DNA of 64,000 bases. Origin: Thermococcus sp. JdFR-02. GTDB taxonomy: Archaea > Methanobacteriota_B > Thermococci > Thermococcales > Thermococcaceae. A program made the translations under genes and the position numbers. The notes below the pieces were generated by a model. That model did no database searches and was not told the origin of the DNA. It saw only the letters and a list, made by a program, of their open reading frames with translations. Location: the NCBI GenBank assembly GCA_002009975.1, contig MTLP01000007.1, positions 62,001-126,000 on the forward strand. The letters are read 5' to 3'. Of this stretch, positions 52,530 to 59,769 are shown piece after piece (position 1 is the first letter of the stretch; every line of letters begins with the position of its first letter).

Positions 52530-53117
52530 TCAACGTTTCTTTCTTCTCAAAACACCCAAAGGCAAAAGGGCGAGTGCAATTAGGGAAGCTGGACCACAGA
52601 TTGCCTGAACACTGAGGCCTTTGTTTTCTTTGGGTGGGACGTAGAAAGTTATCTCCGAGCCATCTTCAAAGACAATTTTCCAGTAGCCGGGACGGCTTCT
52701 GTCTGGGCAGGGGACTGCTGGGAGGTGATAATAATATTCTCTTCCTGAACTTTTCAGCTTTCCTTCTGCATAGAATCCCTTCCCATATAGAACTCCATTG
52801 GGGTCATAAATTCCTACAGTTTTTGGTTTCATCCAATACTCGCCTGTATCACCATAGTTATAATACTTGTGCTTTGTAGTCTTAAAGGCAATAGCTTTAT
52901 CGAGGTCGCATTTTTCCTCGACAAGTTTTTGCAGATCTGACGCTATTGTTTGGTTGCTTGTATCCATGAACTTTAGCATGTTAACTTTATACCTTCCACT
53001 ACTATCCTTTTCGCCAATACCAATCTCATAGAAACTCCAAGCATTTGCAACTGGGAAACTCAGAGCCAAAACAATCAGTAGAAGCACTAGCGAACTTTCT
53101 AAACTCTTAAGTCCCAT
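52530..53117 (-). CDS. CGP-CTERM surface protein
   Basis: A 195-residue exported protein. An N-terminal signal peptide (SLVLLLIVLALSFPVANA) and a C-terminal CGPASLIALALLPLGVLRRKKR-type sorting tail (Cys-Gly-Pro, hydrophobic helix, basic end) identify a Thermococcales CGP-CTERM protein, presumably processed at the Cys and lipid-anchored. The mature domain (about 26-170) contains Cys pairs and many Tyr, and is not assigned. GGAGG lies 10 nt before the ATG. Confidence 0.85.
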   Translation of the reverse strand: MGLKSLESSLVLLLIVLALSFPVANAWSFYEIGIGEKDSSGRYKVNMLKFMDTSNQTIASDLQKLVEEKCDLDKAIAFKTTKHKYYNYGDTGEYWMKPKTVGIYDPNGVLYGKGFYAEGKLKSSGREYYYHLPAVPCPDRSRPGYWKIVFEDGSEITFYVPPKENKGLSVQAICGPASLIALALLPLGVLRRKKR

Positions 53118-53214
53118 TCCCTTCTACCTCCGGGTATTTATGTATTTCCCTTCTACCGAAGGGTTAAATATATACAAAAGTGACACACAGCAACATTATT
53201 GTTAAAATCCAAAT

Positions 53215-53248
53215 TTTACATAGGGTGTAAATTACATGGTTATGTAAA
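53215..53248. repeat. Nested inverted repeats, operator-like
   Basis: Outer arms TTTACATA (53215-53222) and TATGTAAA (53241-53248) enclose the palindrome TGTAAATTACA (53226-53236). They lie in a 208-nt gene-free gap between the CGP-CTERM gene start and the MNT gene end, so a regulator of the CGP-CTERM gene is possible. The same gap has an 11-nt direct repeat TCCCTTCTACC at 53118 and 53147. Confidence 0.45.
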
Positions 53249-53325
53249 AATGTAAGATCATCTAGGGAAACTTGATGGAAGACCCAGTGCTGAGAGTTGT
53301 TGCAGGGGAATTAGATTCATAAAAT

Positions 53326-53640
53326 TCAAACAACAATGCCTTCTCTCAGAGCTTCCCTAACAATTCCAAGGCTTCTCTTCTTCCGTTCAAACTCCTCCGG
53401 AGTGTAGCACAGAATCTCAAAATCTCCAACAATGCCAGCGTTCCACAAAGCCTTCAAAACATCGCTTGACCTTTCGGTGAAGTGCTTTCCTTTAAAAGTC
53501 TTGGAAACGACAATAATGTCGTAGTCGCTGTCCTTGAGATAATCTCCTCTAATCCGAGAGCCAAAGAATATAATTTTTGCATCGGGATAGTGTTGCCTTA
53601 TAACCTTTGCAATCCTTAAAGTCCAAGTTTTTGCCTGCAA
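53326..53640 (-). CDS. MNT-type nucleotidyltransferase (antitoxin of HEPN/MNT pair)
   Basis: A 104-residue minimal nucleotidyltransferase. GSRIRGDYLKDSDYD carries the G-S and D-x-D catalytic residues intact. In HEPN/MNT toxin-antitoxin systems the MNT protein inactivates the HEPN RNase by adding AMP to it. The HEPN gene lies 7 nt upstream in the same direction, but is frameshifted. It may be a relic or still act on another HEPN protein. Confidence 0.85.
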   Translation of the reverse strand: MQAKTWTLRIAKVIRQHYPDAKIIFFGSRIRGDYLKDSDYDIIVVSKTFKGKHFTERSSDVLKALWNAGIVGDFEILCYTPEEFERKKRSLGIVREALREGIVV

Positions 53641-53647
53641 AATTCAA

Positions 53648-54000
53648 TCACCTTCTTGGCTTTTCGAGATGTTCAATCGCCATTCGCTCATTGTAAATCT
53701 TTGCCGGAACTTCATTTGCAGCATCAGGATACCTTGTAACGATGTACTCTGGATTCAAATCAAGAACACCATCAATTATCTCCTCGTCTTTAATTCCAAG
53801 TTCATTTGAAAGTCTTAACAAACTGTGAGTTTTCGGAGGGGATTCCCTTTTAACCTCAATATACAAAGCTTTCAAAGCTTTTTCAGCAGCTTGTTGAGAA
53901 AAAACACGCTGGCGTAATATCTTTTAACCTCAACTAATGCCTCAGCAGTTTTTAAATCTTCCAATGCCTGTTCCCATAAAAGTTTCGCTTCGTTTCTCAT
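53648..54000 (-). pseudogene. HEPN-domain protein (toxin) with a one-base frameshift
   Basis: Reading from ATG 54000 gives RNEAKLLWEQALEDLKTAEALVEVKRYYASVFF, after which the frame shifts at a run of six T (minus strand; 53904-53899) and continues as SQQAAEKALKALYIEVKRES...H-S-L-L-R. Adding one T restores a normal 117-residue HEPN protein; the motif YYASVFFSQQAAEKALKAL is diagnostic. The C-terminal Arg-x4-6-His RNase motif region (RYPDAANE) remains. The break may be real inactivation of a toxin, phase variation in the T-run, or a sequencing slip. Confidence 0.82.
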
Positions 54001-54094
54001 GTTTATCACAACAACTCTGCATGAGTGGATTTAACTCTTTCTCCACTTCTCACTAATCTCTTCTATTTTCTCACTGACCTCCTTTCTGTCTTTC

Positions 54095-54352
54095 TTAATC
54101 AACAACTAGGAAAATTTCCTGAACACTGCCATTACTTTTTGCTAAAAGCTTTAATCCGGTTAGAGTTTCCCTAACAACTTTAATCTCAGAGCCCCGTGAA
54201 TCGCTTGCATAAGTCCTTCCGGGAATTACTTTCTTGACTCCTCCTATTTCAGCAATCTCTTCAAGAATCGATAAAATGCCCTTGAGGAGATGATGTTCAA
54301 GCTTGACGCCTTTTTTGATGTGCTTGGGCATCTCTAAGCCATCTCCACCCAT
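54095..54352 (-). CDS. DUF2103-like protein
   Basis: A protein of about 85 residues. KLEHHLLKGILSILEEIAEIG, VKKVIPGRTYASDSRGSE and the ending QEIFLVV match the small archaeal DUF2103 family, predicted metal-binding through the HH pair. The function is unknown. The start is uncertain: ATG 54352 or 54331. It lies between the HEPN pseudogene and the ABC permease gene in the same direction. Confidence 0.72.
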   Translation of the reverse strand: MGGDGLEMPKHIKKGVKLEHHLLKGILSILEEIAEIGGVKKVIPGRTYASDSRGSEIKVVRETLTGLKLLAKSNGSVQEIFLVVD

Positions 54353-54375
54353 TATCAAGTTTAAAATCCGTTATT

Positions 54376-55473
54376 TTATCCTAAATCTGCATTTATAAAC
54401 TTGATGTAGCCTACTATAAACATGCATAAGAAAGAACTCAACATAAGAATTAGATACTGCCACACAAAACTTAGAGCCTCCCAAAGAGAACCTTCCCACC
54501 CCATTGTGTAATCTGATAGGACAATGTCTCCGTTGGCGTTAATTCTCATGCCTGAACTCTCGGGCATAGTGTTACAATTCCCAACGCACACTTTTCTAAC
54601 GGCCATTTTTGAGATGATTCTTTTATACCATTCTCCCGGCACAAAGAGTGTGAGCTTTCTGTATATGTAGTCTGAGTTTTCACGGTACCGGATAATCATA
54701 TCATACATGTCTATTTTTTCATTAAGTGTACCGCTGATTTTTATTCTCTCTTCAAGTGAAGTTAAACCACCCGTACGCTCAATGTTTACTCCATAGGGTT
54801 CAAGTTCTTCCTGTAGTTCTTTGAAAGCAATGTTGCTAGCAGCTTTGAACACAAAGAATGGATATACCATCTCAACAAGTATTACAAGGAGTAAACCAAG
54901 AATCAGTGTGTTTTTCGGGTTCTTAATTAAAATCGAGATAAATATGCCGGTGCTCAGATAAATGAGGGTATAAAGAAAGGTTATAGGAAAAAGCACGCTC
55001 AAAACTTTTAAATCAAAGAGCGTTACGGGAATGCCTTTAACTAAAGCCAAACCAATGCCTGTTATGTAGAAGATTAAAAGACCGATAAATACTGTGGCTA
55101 ATGCTCCCAAAAACTTACCGATATAAAACTGATCTCTATAAAGAGGATGGCTTAAAGTTACCCTAATAGTCCCCTTTTGGATTTCTTGGTTTATTAAGTC
55201 AGCACCAAGAAGAATGCCTAGGAAAGGTACCACTTTTACAAGAACTTGGTGAAAGGGAAGGAAAATCCTTGTAAAGGGTGAAATCATGCTTCTGAGCTTG
55301 CCTGCGAGCTGTAGGAGCTGAGGATCATCAAAAGCATAGCTCCCAGAGGAAACATTGTAAATTGCTAAAACCGCAAATCCAACGAAAATCAAAAGTATCC
55401 CTGTAAATCTCTTCGTTTTTATGTTTGTTTGGATATCCTTTAGTGCTATATTAACTATTGGACTTAAGTTCAT
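54376..55473 (-). CDS. ABC-2 type permease (lone)
   Basis: A protein of about 365 residues with six helices. The motif QEIQKGTIRVTLSHPLYRDQFYIGKF near residues 110-135 is typical of NosY/ABC-2 permeases. An extracytoplasmic segment of about 120 residues with a C-x4-C pair (CVGNC) lies before the last helix. The longer frame to 55671 would run into the divergent operon, so ATG 55473 is used. No ATPase gene is in its own transcription unit; the one at 59096 is the nearest candidate. Confidence 0.83.
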   Translation of the reverse strand: MNLSPIVNIALKDIQTNIKTKRFTGILLIFVGFAVLAIYNVSSGSYAFDDPQLLQLAGKLRSMISPFTRIFLPFHQVLVKVVPFLGILLGADLINQEIQKGTIRVTLSHPLYRDQFYIGKFLGALATVFIGLLIFYITGIGLALVKGIPVTLFDLKVLSVLFPITFLYTLIYLSTGIFISILIKNPKNTLILGLLLVILVEMVYPFFVFKAASNIAFKELQEELEPYGVNIERTGGLTSLEERIKISGTLNEKIDMYDMIIRYRENSDYIYRKLTLFVPGEWYKRIISKMAVRKVCVGNCNTMPESSGMRINANGDIVLSDYTMGWEGSLWEALSFVWQYLILMLSSFLCMFIVGYIKFINADLG

Positions 55474-55517
55474 AGTTGTTAATTTGAGTTTTAAATTTAA
55501 AAATTTATTGACAAAAA

Positions 55518-55525
55518 TTTTATAT
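55518..55525 (+). promoter_or_regulatory. TATA box of the secretion operon
   Basis: TTTATATA preceded by AAAA lies 47 nt ahead of ATG 55572 in the divergent gap with the lone permease gene. GGAGGTGATGAG follows as ribosome-binding site. Confidence 0.6.
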
Positions 55526-55571
55526 ACTAGCAAGCCGAAATAATAAACGAACCTCCCTTGGAGGTGATGAG

Positions 55572-55934
55572 ATGAGGAGGTTGCTCGCAGGAATGCTCCT
55601 CCTCGGGAGCCTCTTTTTGAGCTTAGCGGCGGCCGCAAATGGAATATCTCTACTGAGCTGTTGGTACCCATGGGACTACGACACTGATGTTCGCCAGTGG
55701 AATGATAATGAGTGGGTCTGGGCAGGAGTTCGCGGACAGGTTGAGATCTGTGATGGACAATTTCAGAGAATCCTTACAGACACCGTGAAGCATACTGCAT
55801 ACTGGAAAGGAGTAAACGTCATTGATGTGGTTAAATATAAGTCTCCTGAACGTGCAATAACCCAAATCCATTACAGAAGAACAAATGGCAATGAGGGATA
55901 CGCAACGGCATACATACCAAACTTCTACCGTTAG
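55572..55934 (+). CDS. Small secreted protein, first gene of the export operon
   Basis: A 120-residue protein. A signal peptide (LLAGMLLLGSLFLSLAAAANG, cleavage near residue 22) leads a mature part of about 98 residues, rich in Trp and Tyr, with two Cys (CWYPWDYD, EICDGQ). The C-terminus has a strand-like pattern (ITQIHYRRTNGNEGYATAYI). GGAGGTGA precedes the start. The mature size and the company of an ABC transporter and membrane proteins recall small secreted bacteriocins, but no family match is certain. Confidence 0.72.
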   Translation: MRRLLAGMLLLGSLFLSLAAAANGISLLSCWYPWDYDTDVRQWNDNEWVWAGVRGQVEICDGQFQRILTDTVKHTAYWKGVNVIDVVKYKSPERAITQIHYRRTNGNEGYATAYIPNFYR

Positions 55935-55945
55935 GGGGCAAATGT

Positions 55946-56971
55946 ATGAAAAAACTTTTCATCTTTATTTTTTCCTTTCTGCTCCTTTCTCCTGCTTATG
56001 CTCTTCCTTCATGGTTTAAGGAAGGGGTTTATGTGAAATATGCCCTTCTGATGCCCAATGATAGGAATTCAAAAGAATTTCACCTGTTCTTCCTCCATCC
56101 AGCTTTAATCAGTCACGACGTTTATCAAAAGCTTTTACAGGTTAATGAAAGGTGGAAGGATGCCCCAGAGGTTAGCAAAGTGCGGGAAGATAAGCTCATT
56201 GGTCTTTCTGTTTATGGGAATGTTTTTCTGACTTTTAAGGTCATTAATGTTACTGAGGAGAGTGCACTGATTAATGTAACTCTTGAACTTTACAACATCA
56301 GCGTAAACTTCTGGCGTCCTCTGGATGCCTTGAATATTTCCACGCTTTTAGTTCTTAATTTGACGGATTTAACTTACAGGGATGAGAATGGAAGTGTAAT
56401 TGGAAGACCATCATTCTTCATCGATCCCCAAAATCCACCAAAGACAGGGGATTTATTTGCCAAGCTTGATATACCCGGCGTGTATGTTGAGGATGACCTT
56501 AAAATAGGGAACATCTCCTATACTACACACATGAATCAAACCCTTCTGACTTACGCCAGAAACTTCACCCCACCCTACATAACTGTAACTGCTAAACCCG
56601 TCTCAATGGCTTGGATAACTAAGGATAGCAGTTTGTCAGGGAGATACAGGTTTAGAGCAACTTATGACTTCATGAGTGGCGTAATGGTAGGGTCTCTTTT
56701 TACAATCTCCCCAGAGTTCTTGGAGATGGGTGTTGTTTTTACTACCTTCATTGACTATACTGCCACAAGGAATCTTGAGGAGCTTCAAAAGAACGGAGAG
56801 GATAAGGTTAAATGGTGGCTTCAAGGGTTTAATCTTTATGAAACTAATATAGAGTTCTGGGAGCCTAAAAAGGTTGAAGCTCCAGAAAGCAGCATGAAGT
56901 ACTTCTTTATCGTCGGGCTTTTCTTGTTGATCATAATACTTGTAAAAAGACTTATGGGGGAAAGAAAATGA
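55946..56971 (+). CDS. Membrane-anchored extracytoplasmic protein (paralogue 1)
   Basis: A 341-residue protein. It has a signal peptide (FIFIFSFLLLSPAYA), a large outer domain and one C-terminal helix (FFIVGLFLLIIILV) with a basic tail. The mature start LPSWFKEGVYVKYALLMPNDR is nearly repeated in the next gene, so the two are paralogues. Many N-x-T/S sites in the outer domain suggest glycosylation. No assigned domain. It follows the small secreted-protein gene after 11 nt. Confidence 0.72.
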   Translation: MKKLFIFIFSFLLLSPAYALPSWFKEGVYVKYALLMPNDRNSKEFHLFFLHPALISHDVYQKLLQVNERWKDAPEVSKVREDKLIGLSVYGNVFLTFKVINVTEESALINVTLELYNISVNFWRPLDALNISTLLVLNLTDLTYRDENGSVIGRPSFFIDPQNPPKTGDLFAKLDIPGVYVEDDLKIGNISYTTHMNQTLLTYARNFTPPYITVTAKPVSMAWITKDSSLSGRYRFRATYDFMSGVMVGSLFTISPEFLEMGVVFTTFIDYTATRNLEELQKNGEDKVKWWLQGFNLYETNIEFWEPKKVEAPESSMKYFFIVGLFLLIIILVKRLMGERK

Positions 56972-57891
56972 AGAAAACATGCGTTATCTTACTCACGATG
57001 CTCCTTCCTTCCGTTTACGCTCTTCCTTCATGGTTTAAGGAGGGAGCTTACGTAACTTATGCAGCATTCCCTTATAGGGATAGACCATTTCCCACGGCAA
57101 TAATGCTGACAGAGAACGATGCCATTCTGGAAGCCCATGGAAACGTCACCTTAACATTCAATATAACCAAGATATCCGGGAGCATCGCATATATAAACGT
57201 AACTCTCAAGCTTCTTGATGTTGAGATAAAACCCGAAGGAGAGCGCTTTGGAGAGATGGTATTCTCTGAGGTTTTAACCCTTGATCTGAAAAACCTAATG
57301 TACGTAGAGAATGGAACTCCCGCTGGAAAGCCTATCTTTTTTATTGACCCAAAAAATCCTCCTCAATTGAATGAAACAATCTTCGGAACCGGTATGAGAG
57401 TTGAAAATGTGACTCCCTCATTCCTTGCCCCAATAGTTTACGCTGGCAAAGTGAAAAGCGGTGTTGAACTGGAACTTAGGGGATACAACGCAACTGCGGA
57501 AGTTTCGAGAATCCTCGGCATTGAGGTTAAGGGAACATTCTACGACATGATGGATGGCGTAGAGAGGAGCACATATGATAACTCAACGGGTTTGCTTCTC
57601 TGCAATTTTCCTCCCGTTACCTATGAAATAAAGAAAATGGGCTTTAGATATGCCAACTTTTATGACCAGCTTGCAATGCACCGTTTCCTCGTGCAGCTGA
57701 AGCGCCATGAAGTGGTAAAGGAGAACCATGCCTACTGCGGCAGGGGGATGAACCTCTACAAAACGAACATTCCCGTGCCCTTTGAAGAGTACGTGTGGGT
57801 TGAGAGTGAGCGGAATTGGAAGGGCATGCTTATTGGAGCGGCGATAGGGATATTGGCGATCATTATCGTGCTCATAAAAATCCGGAGGTGA
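56968..57891 (+). CDS. Membrane-anchored extracytoplasmic protein (paralogue 2)
   Basis: A 307-residue protein. Signal peptide, mature start LPSWFKEGAYVTYAAFPYRDR, shared GKPIFFIDPKNPPQ motif (GRPSFFIDPQNPPK in paralogue 1) and a C-terminal helix show that it arose by duplication of the preceding gene. Paralogues of one operon often recognise different partners. It overlaps paralogue 1 by 4 nt (ATGA). Confidence 0.72.
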   Translation: MKKTCVILLTMLLPSVYALPSWFKEGAYVTYAAFPYRDRPFPTAIMLTENDAILEAHGNVTLTFNITKISGSIAYINVTLKLLDVEIKPEGERFGEMVFSEVLTLDLKNLMYVENGTPAGKPIFFIDPKNPPQLNETIFGTGMRVENVTPSFLAPIVYAGKVKSGVELELRGYNATAEVSRILGIEVKGTFYDMMDGVERSTYDNSTGLLLCNFPPVTYEIKKMGFRYANFYDQLAMHRFLVQLKRHEVVKENHAYCGRGMNLYKTNIPVPFEEYVWVESERNWKGMLIGAAIGILAIIIVLIKIRR

Positions 57892-57895
57892 TAAC

Positions 57896-58669
57896 TTGAA
57901 GACGCAATTGAATTGGGAGCTAAATGATCACCTGAATCTGCTTGTCTTTATATTTGGTTCCGTACTTACGGGAATAACCTTCCATATTCACCTCCTTGAA
58001 GGGGGAATAAACTTCTCGGTTAATCCCCCAACTACCTCGCAGATATTTCTCGAATCGATGAAAGCGCTTGGATTAAGCTTCCCACGACTGGCAGAGGATA
58101 TCTACACGATCTTGGTAATTACAGGAGTTCTGCTTTCTTCACTTACACTTCGCTACGATAAGGACACTCGGTTGGCTATGAGCATCTACAGCCTTCCTGT
58201 AAAGAACTACAAGCTGGTGCTGGCCAAGTTCATTGCATCCTTTATCCTCCTATTTTTGTCCGTGATTATTCCTTTCTTTCTGACGTTATTCTATACCTAC
58301 GGGGACGCTCCGAATCTGCTTAAAGGAGCATTGTTTGGAGAAGGGTTTTTCATTAGTTACTTCATATTTTGGTTGCTGGCGTGCGTATACGTGATATCTC
58401 TCTCAAGCCTGATAGCGGAGCTCTCGCCCAATCTGTTTGCATCGCTCCTTGGAGGTATAACTCTGCTGTATCTCCCAAAAATACTTAATACAACCTATCT
58501 ACCTCCAGCAGTGCTCAATTCGGCATTTCTAACTTCACAAACTGCCTTTGATAGTGTGGCTCAAAAAGTTCTCATGCTGGTGGATAAAGCCTTCGTTTCG
58601 TGCATTCTAATACCCTTGGTGTTGCTGGGGATGACACTCTTAATAAGTGAATGGAGGGATGTGGTGTGA
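57896..58669 (+). CDS. ABC-2 type permease of the export operon
   Basis: A 257-residue membrane protein with six helices, starting at TTG with AGGTGAT 4 nt upstream. The cytoplasmic loop LRYDKDTRLAMSIYSLPVKN, like the L-S-x-P-V motif of ABC-2 permeases, fits this family. The downstream ATPase (59096) is its likely partner, with a small membrane protein gene in between. Confidence 0.78.
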   Translation: MKTQLNWELNDHLNLLVFIFGSVLTGITFHIHLLEGGINFSVNPPTTSQIFLESMKALGLSFPRLAEDIYTILVITGVLLSSLTLRYDKDTRLAMSIYSLPVKNYKLVLAKFIASFILLFLSVIIPFFLTLFYTYGDAPNLLKGALFGEGFFISYFIFWLLACVYVISLSSLIAELSPNLFASLLGGITLLYLPKILNTTYLPPAVLNSAFLTSQTAFDSVAQKVLMLVDKAFVSCILIPLVLLGMTLLISEWRDVV

Positions 58670-59109
58670 GGCTGTTAAAGGCTATCTTGATTTCGATTCT
58701 TATCATCACAGTCTTTTCACTTGCTACCCAAGAGAAAATCCTTCAGAAGCCCTATTCACAGGTTATCTTAACGGGAAGAGGGTTCGTTGTTCCTTCTGCA
58801 AGGGTTATTCTCCTAAACACGAATCCCAAGGGGGGCGAGTATATGATTGCAATCTTTGACCCCGAAGCGAATAAAACGATATTCTCAAGACGGACTGATA
58901 GACCGATTAACGAAGAGGTAACGCTTCCACATTCTGGACCTTACTACGTTCTTATAGATTCCGAACTCCCCGTCGTCTGTGCTCTTAAAGGCGTGGCAAG
59001 CTATCCATCAAAAGAGATTTTGAACGTTGAATACGGCATGGGTGGAGTTTCTGCACTTTTATTGGCTGGTATAATTCTCTTGGAGGGAAAAAGAAATGAT
59101 AAAAGCTGA
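58666..59109 (+). CDS. Small membrane protein between permease and ATPase
   Basis: A 147-residue protein starting at GTG 58666, which overlaps the permease stop as GTGA; GGAGGG precedes it. One N-terminal helix (LLKAILISILIITVFSLA), an outer domain of about 90 residues and a C-terminal helix (VSALLLAGIILLEG) are visible. The protein may be an accessory subunit of the transporter. No family was recognised. It overlaps the ATPase gene by 14 nt. Confidence 0.68.
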   Translation: MRLLKAILISILIITVFSLATQEKILQKPYSQVILTGRGFVVPSARVILLNTNPKGGEYMIAIFDPEANKTIFSRRTDRPINEEVTLPHSGPYYVLIDSELPVVCALKGVASYPSKEILNVEYGMGGVSALLLAGIILLEGKRNDKS

Positions 59110-59758
59110 AAATTTAACTAAAAGGTTTGGAAAGCTCACTGCTTTGAATTCCATAAATCTCGAAATAGAGGAAGGCTTCACCCTTATACTTGGTCCTAAT
59201 GGAGGTGGAAAATCAACGTTCCTCAACCTGTGTGCCGGTATTTATAAACCCACAGAAGGGAGAATTGAGGTTTTTGGAGAAGAACCGTGGAGCAACGAAA
59301 AAGTCAAGAAACAGATTGGTGTTTCTTTTGATCCTCCTGCTTTACCGAAGCACCGCACAGGCTTGGAGTGGCTTTCATATATTGCCGAGTTCAAGGGAAT
59401 TGAGAAAAGCGAGATAATAAGTGTTGCCAAGCTGTTTTCAGTGAAACCTTTCTTAAACAGAAAAATTGGGGAATACTCTGCTGGAATGCTTAAAAGACTA
59501 AGCCTTTCTCAAGCTTTTCTTGGCAATCCAGACCTTATCTTACTTGATGAGCCATTGGCAAACCTTGACTTCAAAGGGATTAAAGAGATAACGGAGGTTC
59601 TAAAGAGGATTATTGAAGATGGGACAAACATGATTGTAGTTTCCCACATATGGCGACCTCTCATAGACGTAGCCAACAGGGTCGTTGTAATTGCTGCAGG
59701 AAAGGTAGTTTTTGATGGCGAGCCTGAGGATATTCTGCCGAAAATTGGAGAAATTTAG
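59096..59758 (+). CDS. ABC transporter ATP-binding protein of the export operon
   Basis: A 220-residue ATPase. Walker A GPNGGGKS, signature YSAGMLKR (a variant of LSGGQ), Walker B LILLDEP, D-loop NLDFKG and H-loop VSH are present. It is a minimal single-domain ATPase and should power the permease at 57896, possibly also the divergent permease at 54376. Direction (export) follows from the ABC-2 partner. Confidence 0.9.
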   Translation: MIKAENLTKRFGKLTALNSINLEIEEGFTLILGPNGGGKSTFLNLCAGIYKPTEGRIEVFGEEPWSNEKVKKQIGVSFDPPALPKHRTGLEWLSYIAEFKGIEKSEIISVAKLFSVKPFLNRKIGEYSAGMLKRLSLSQAFLGNPDLILLDEPLANLDFKGIKEITEVLKRIIEDGTNMIVVSHIWRPLIDVANRVVVIAAGKVVFDGEPEDILPKIGEI

Positions 59759-59769
59759 GAGGTGGTAAT

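Noticed and set aside
53270-53305. TTGATGG...CTGA resembling half of a C/D box sRNA
   Set aside because: The guide is 10 nt and there is no C'/D pair downstream.
55474-55671. Longer N-terminus for the lone ABC permease
   Set aside because: It would overlap the divergent secreted-protein gene and its promoter, and the extra residues are not membrane-protein-like.
55572-55934. Assignment of the small secreted protein to the lactococcin 972 family
   Set aside because: Size, signal peptide and transporter context are suggestive, but I could not align the conserved core by eye.
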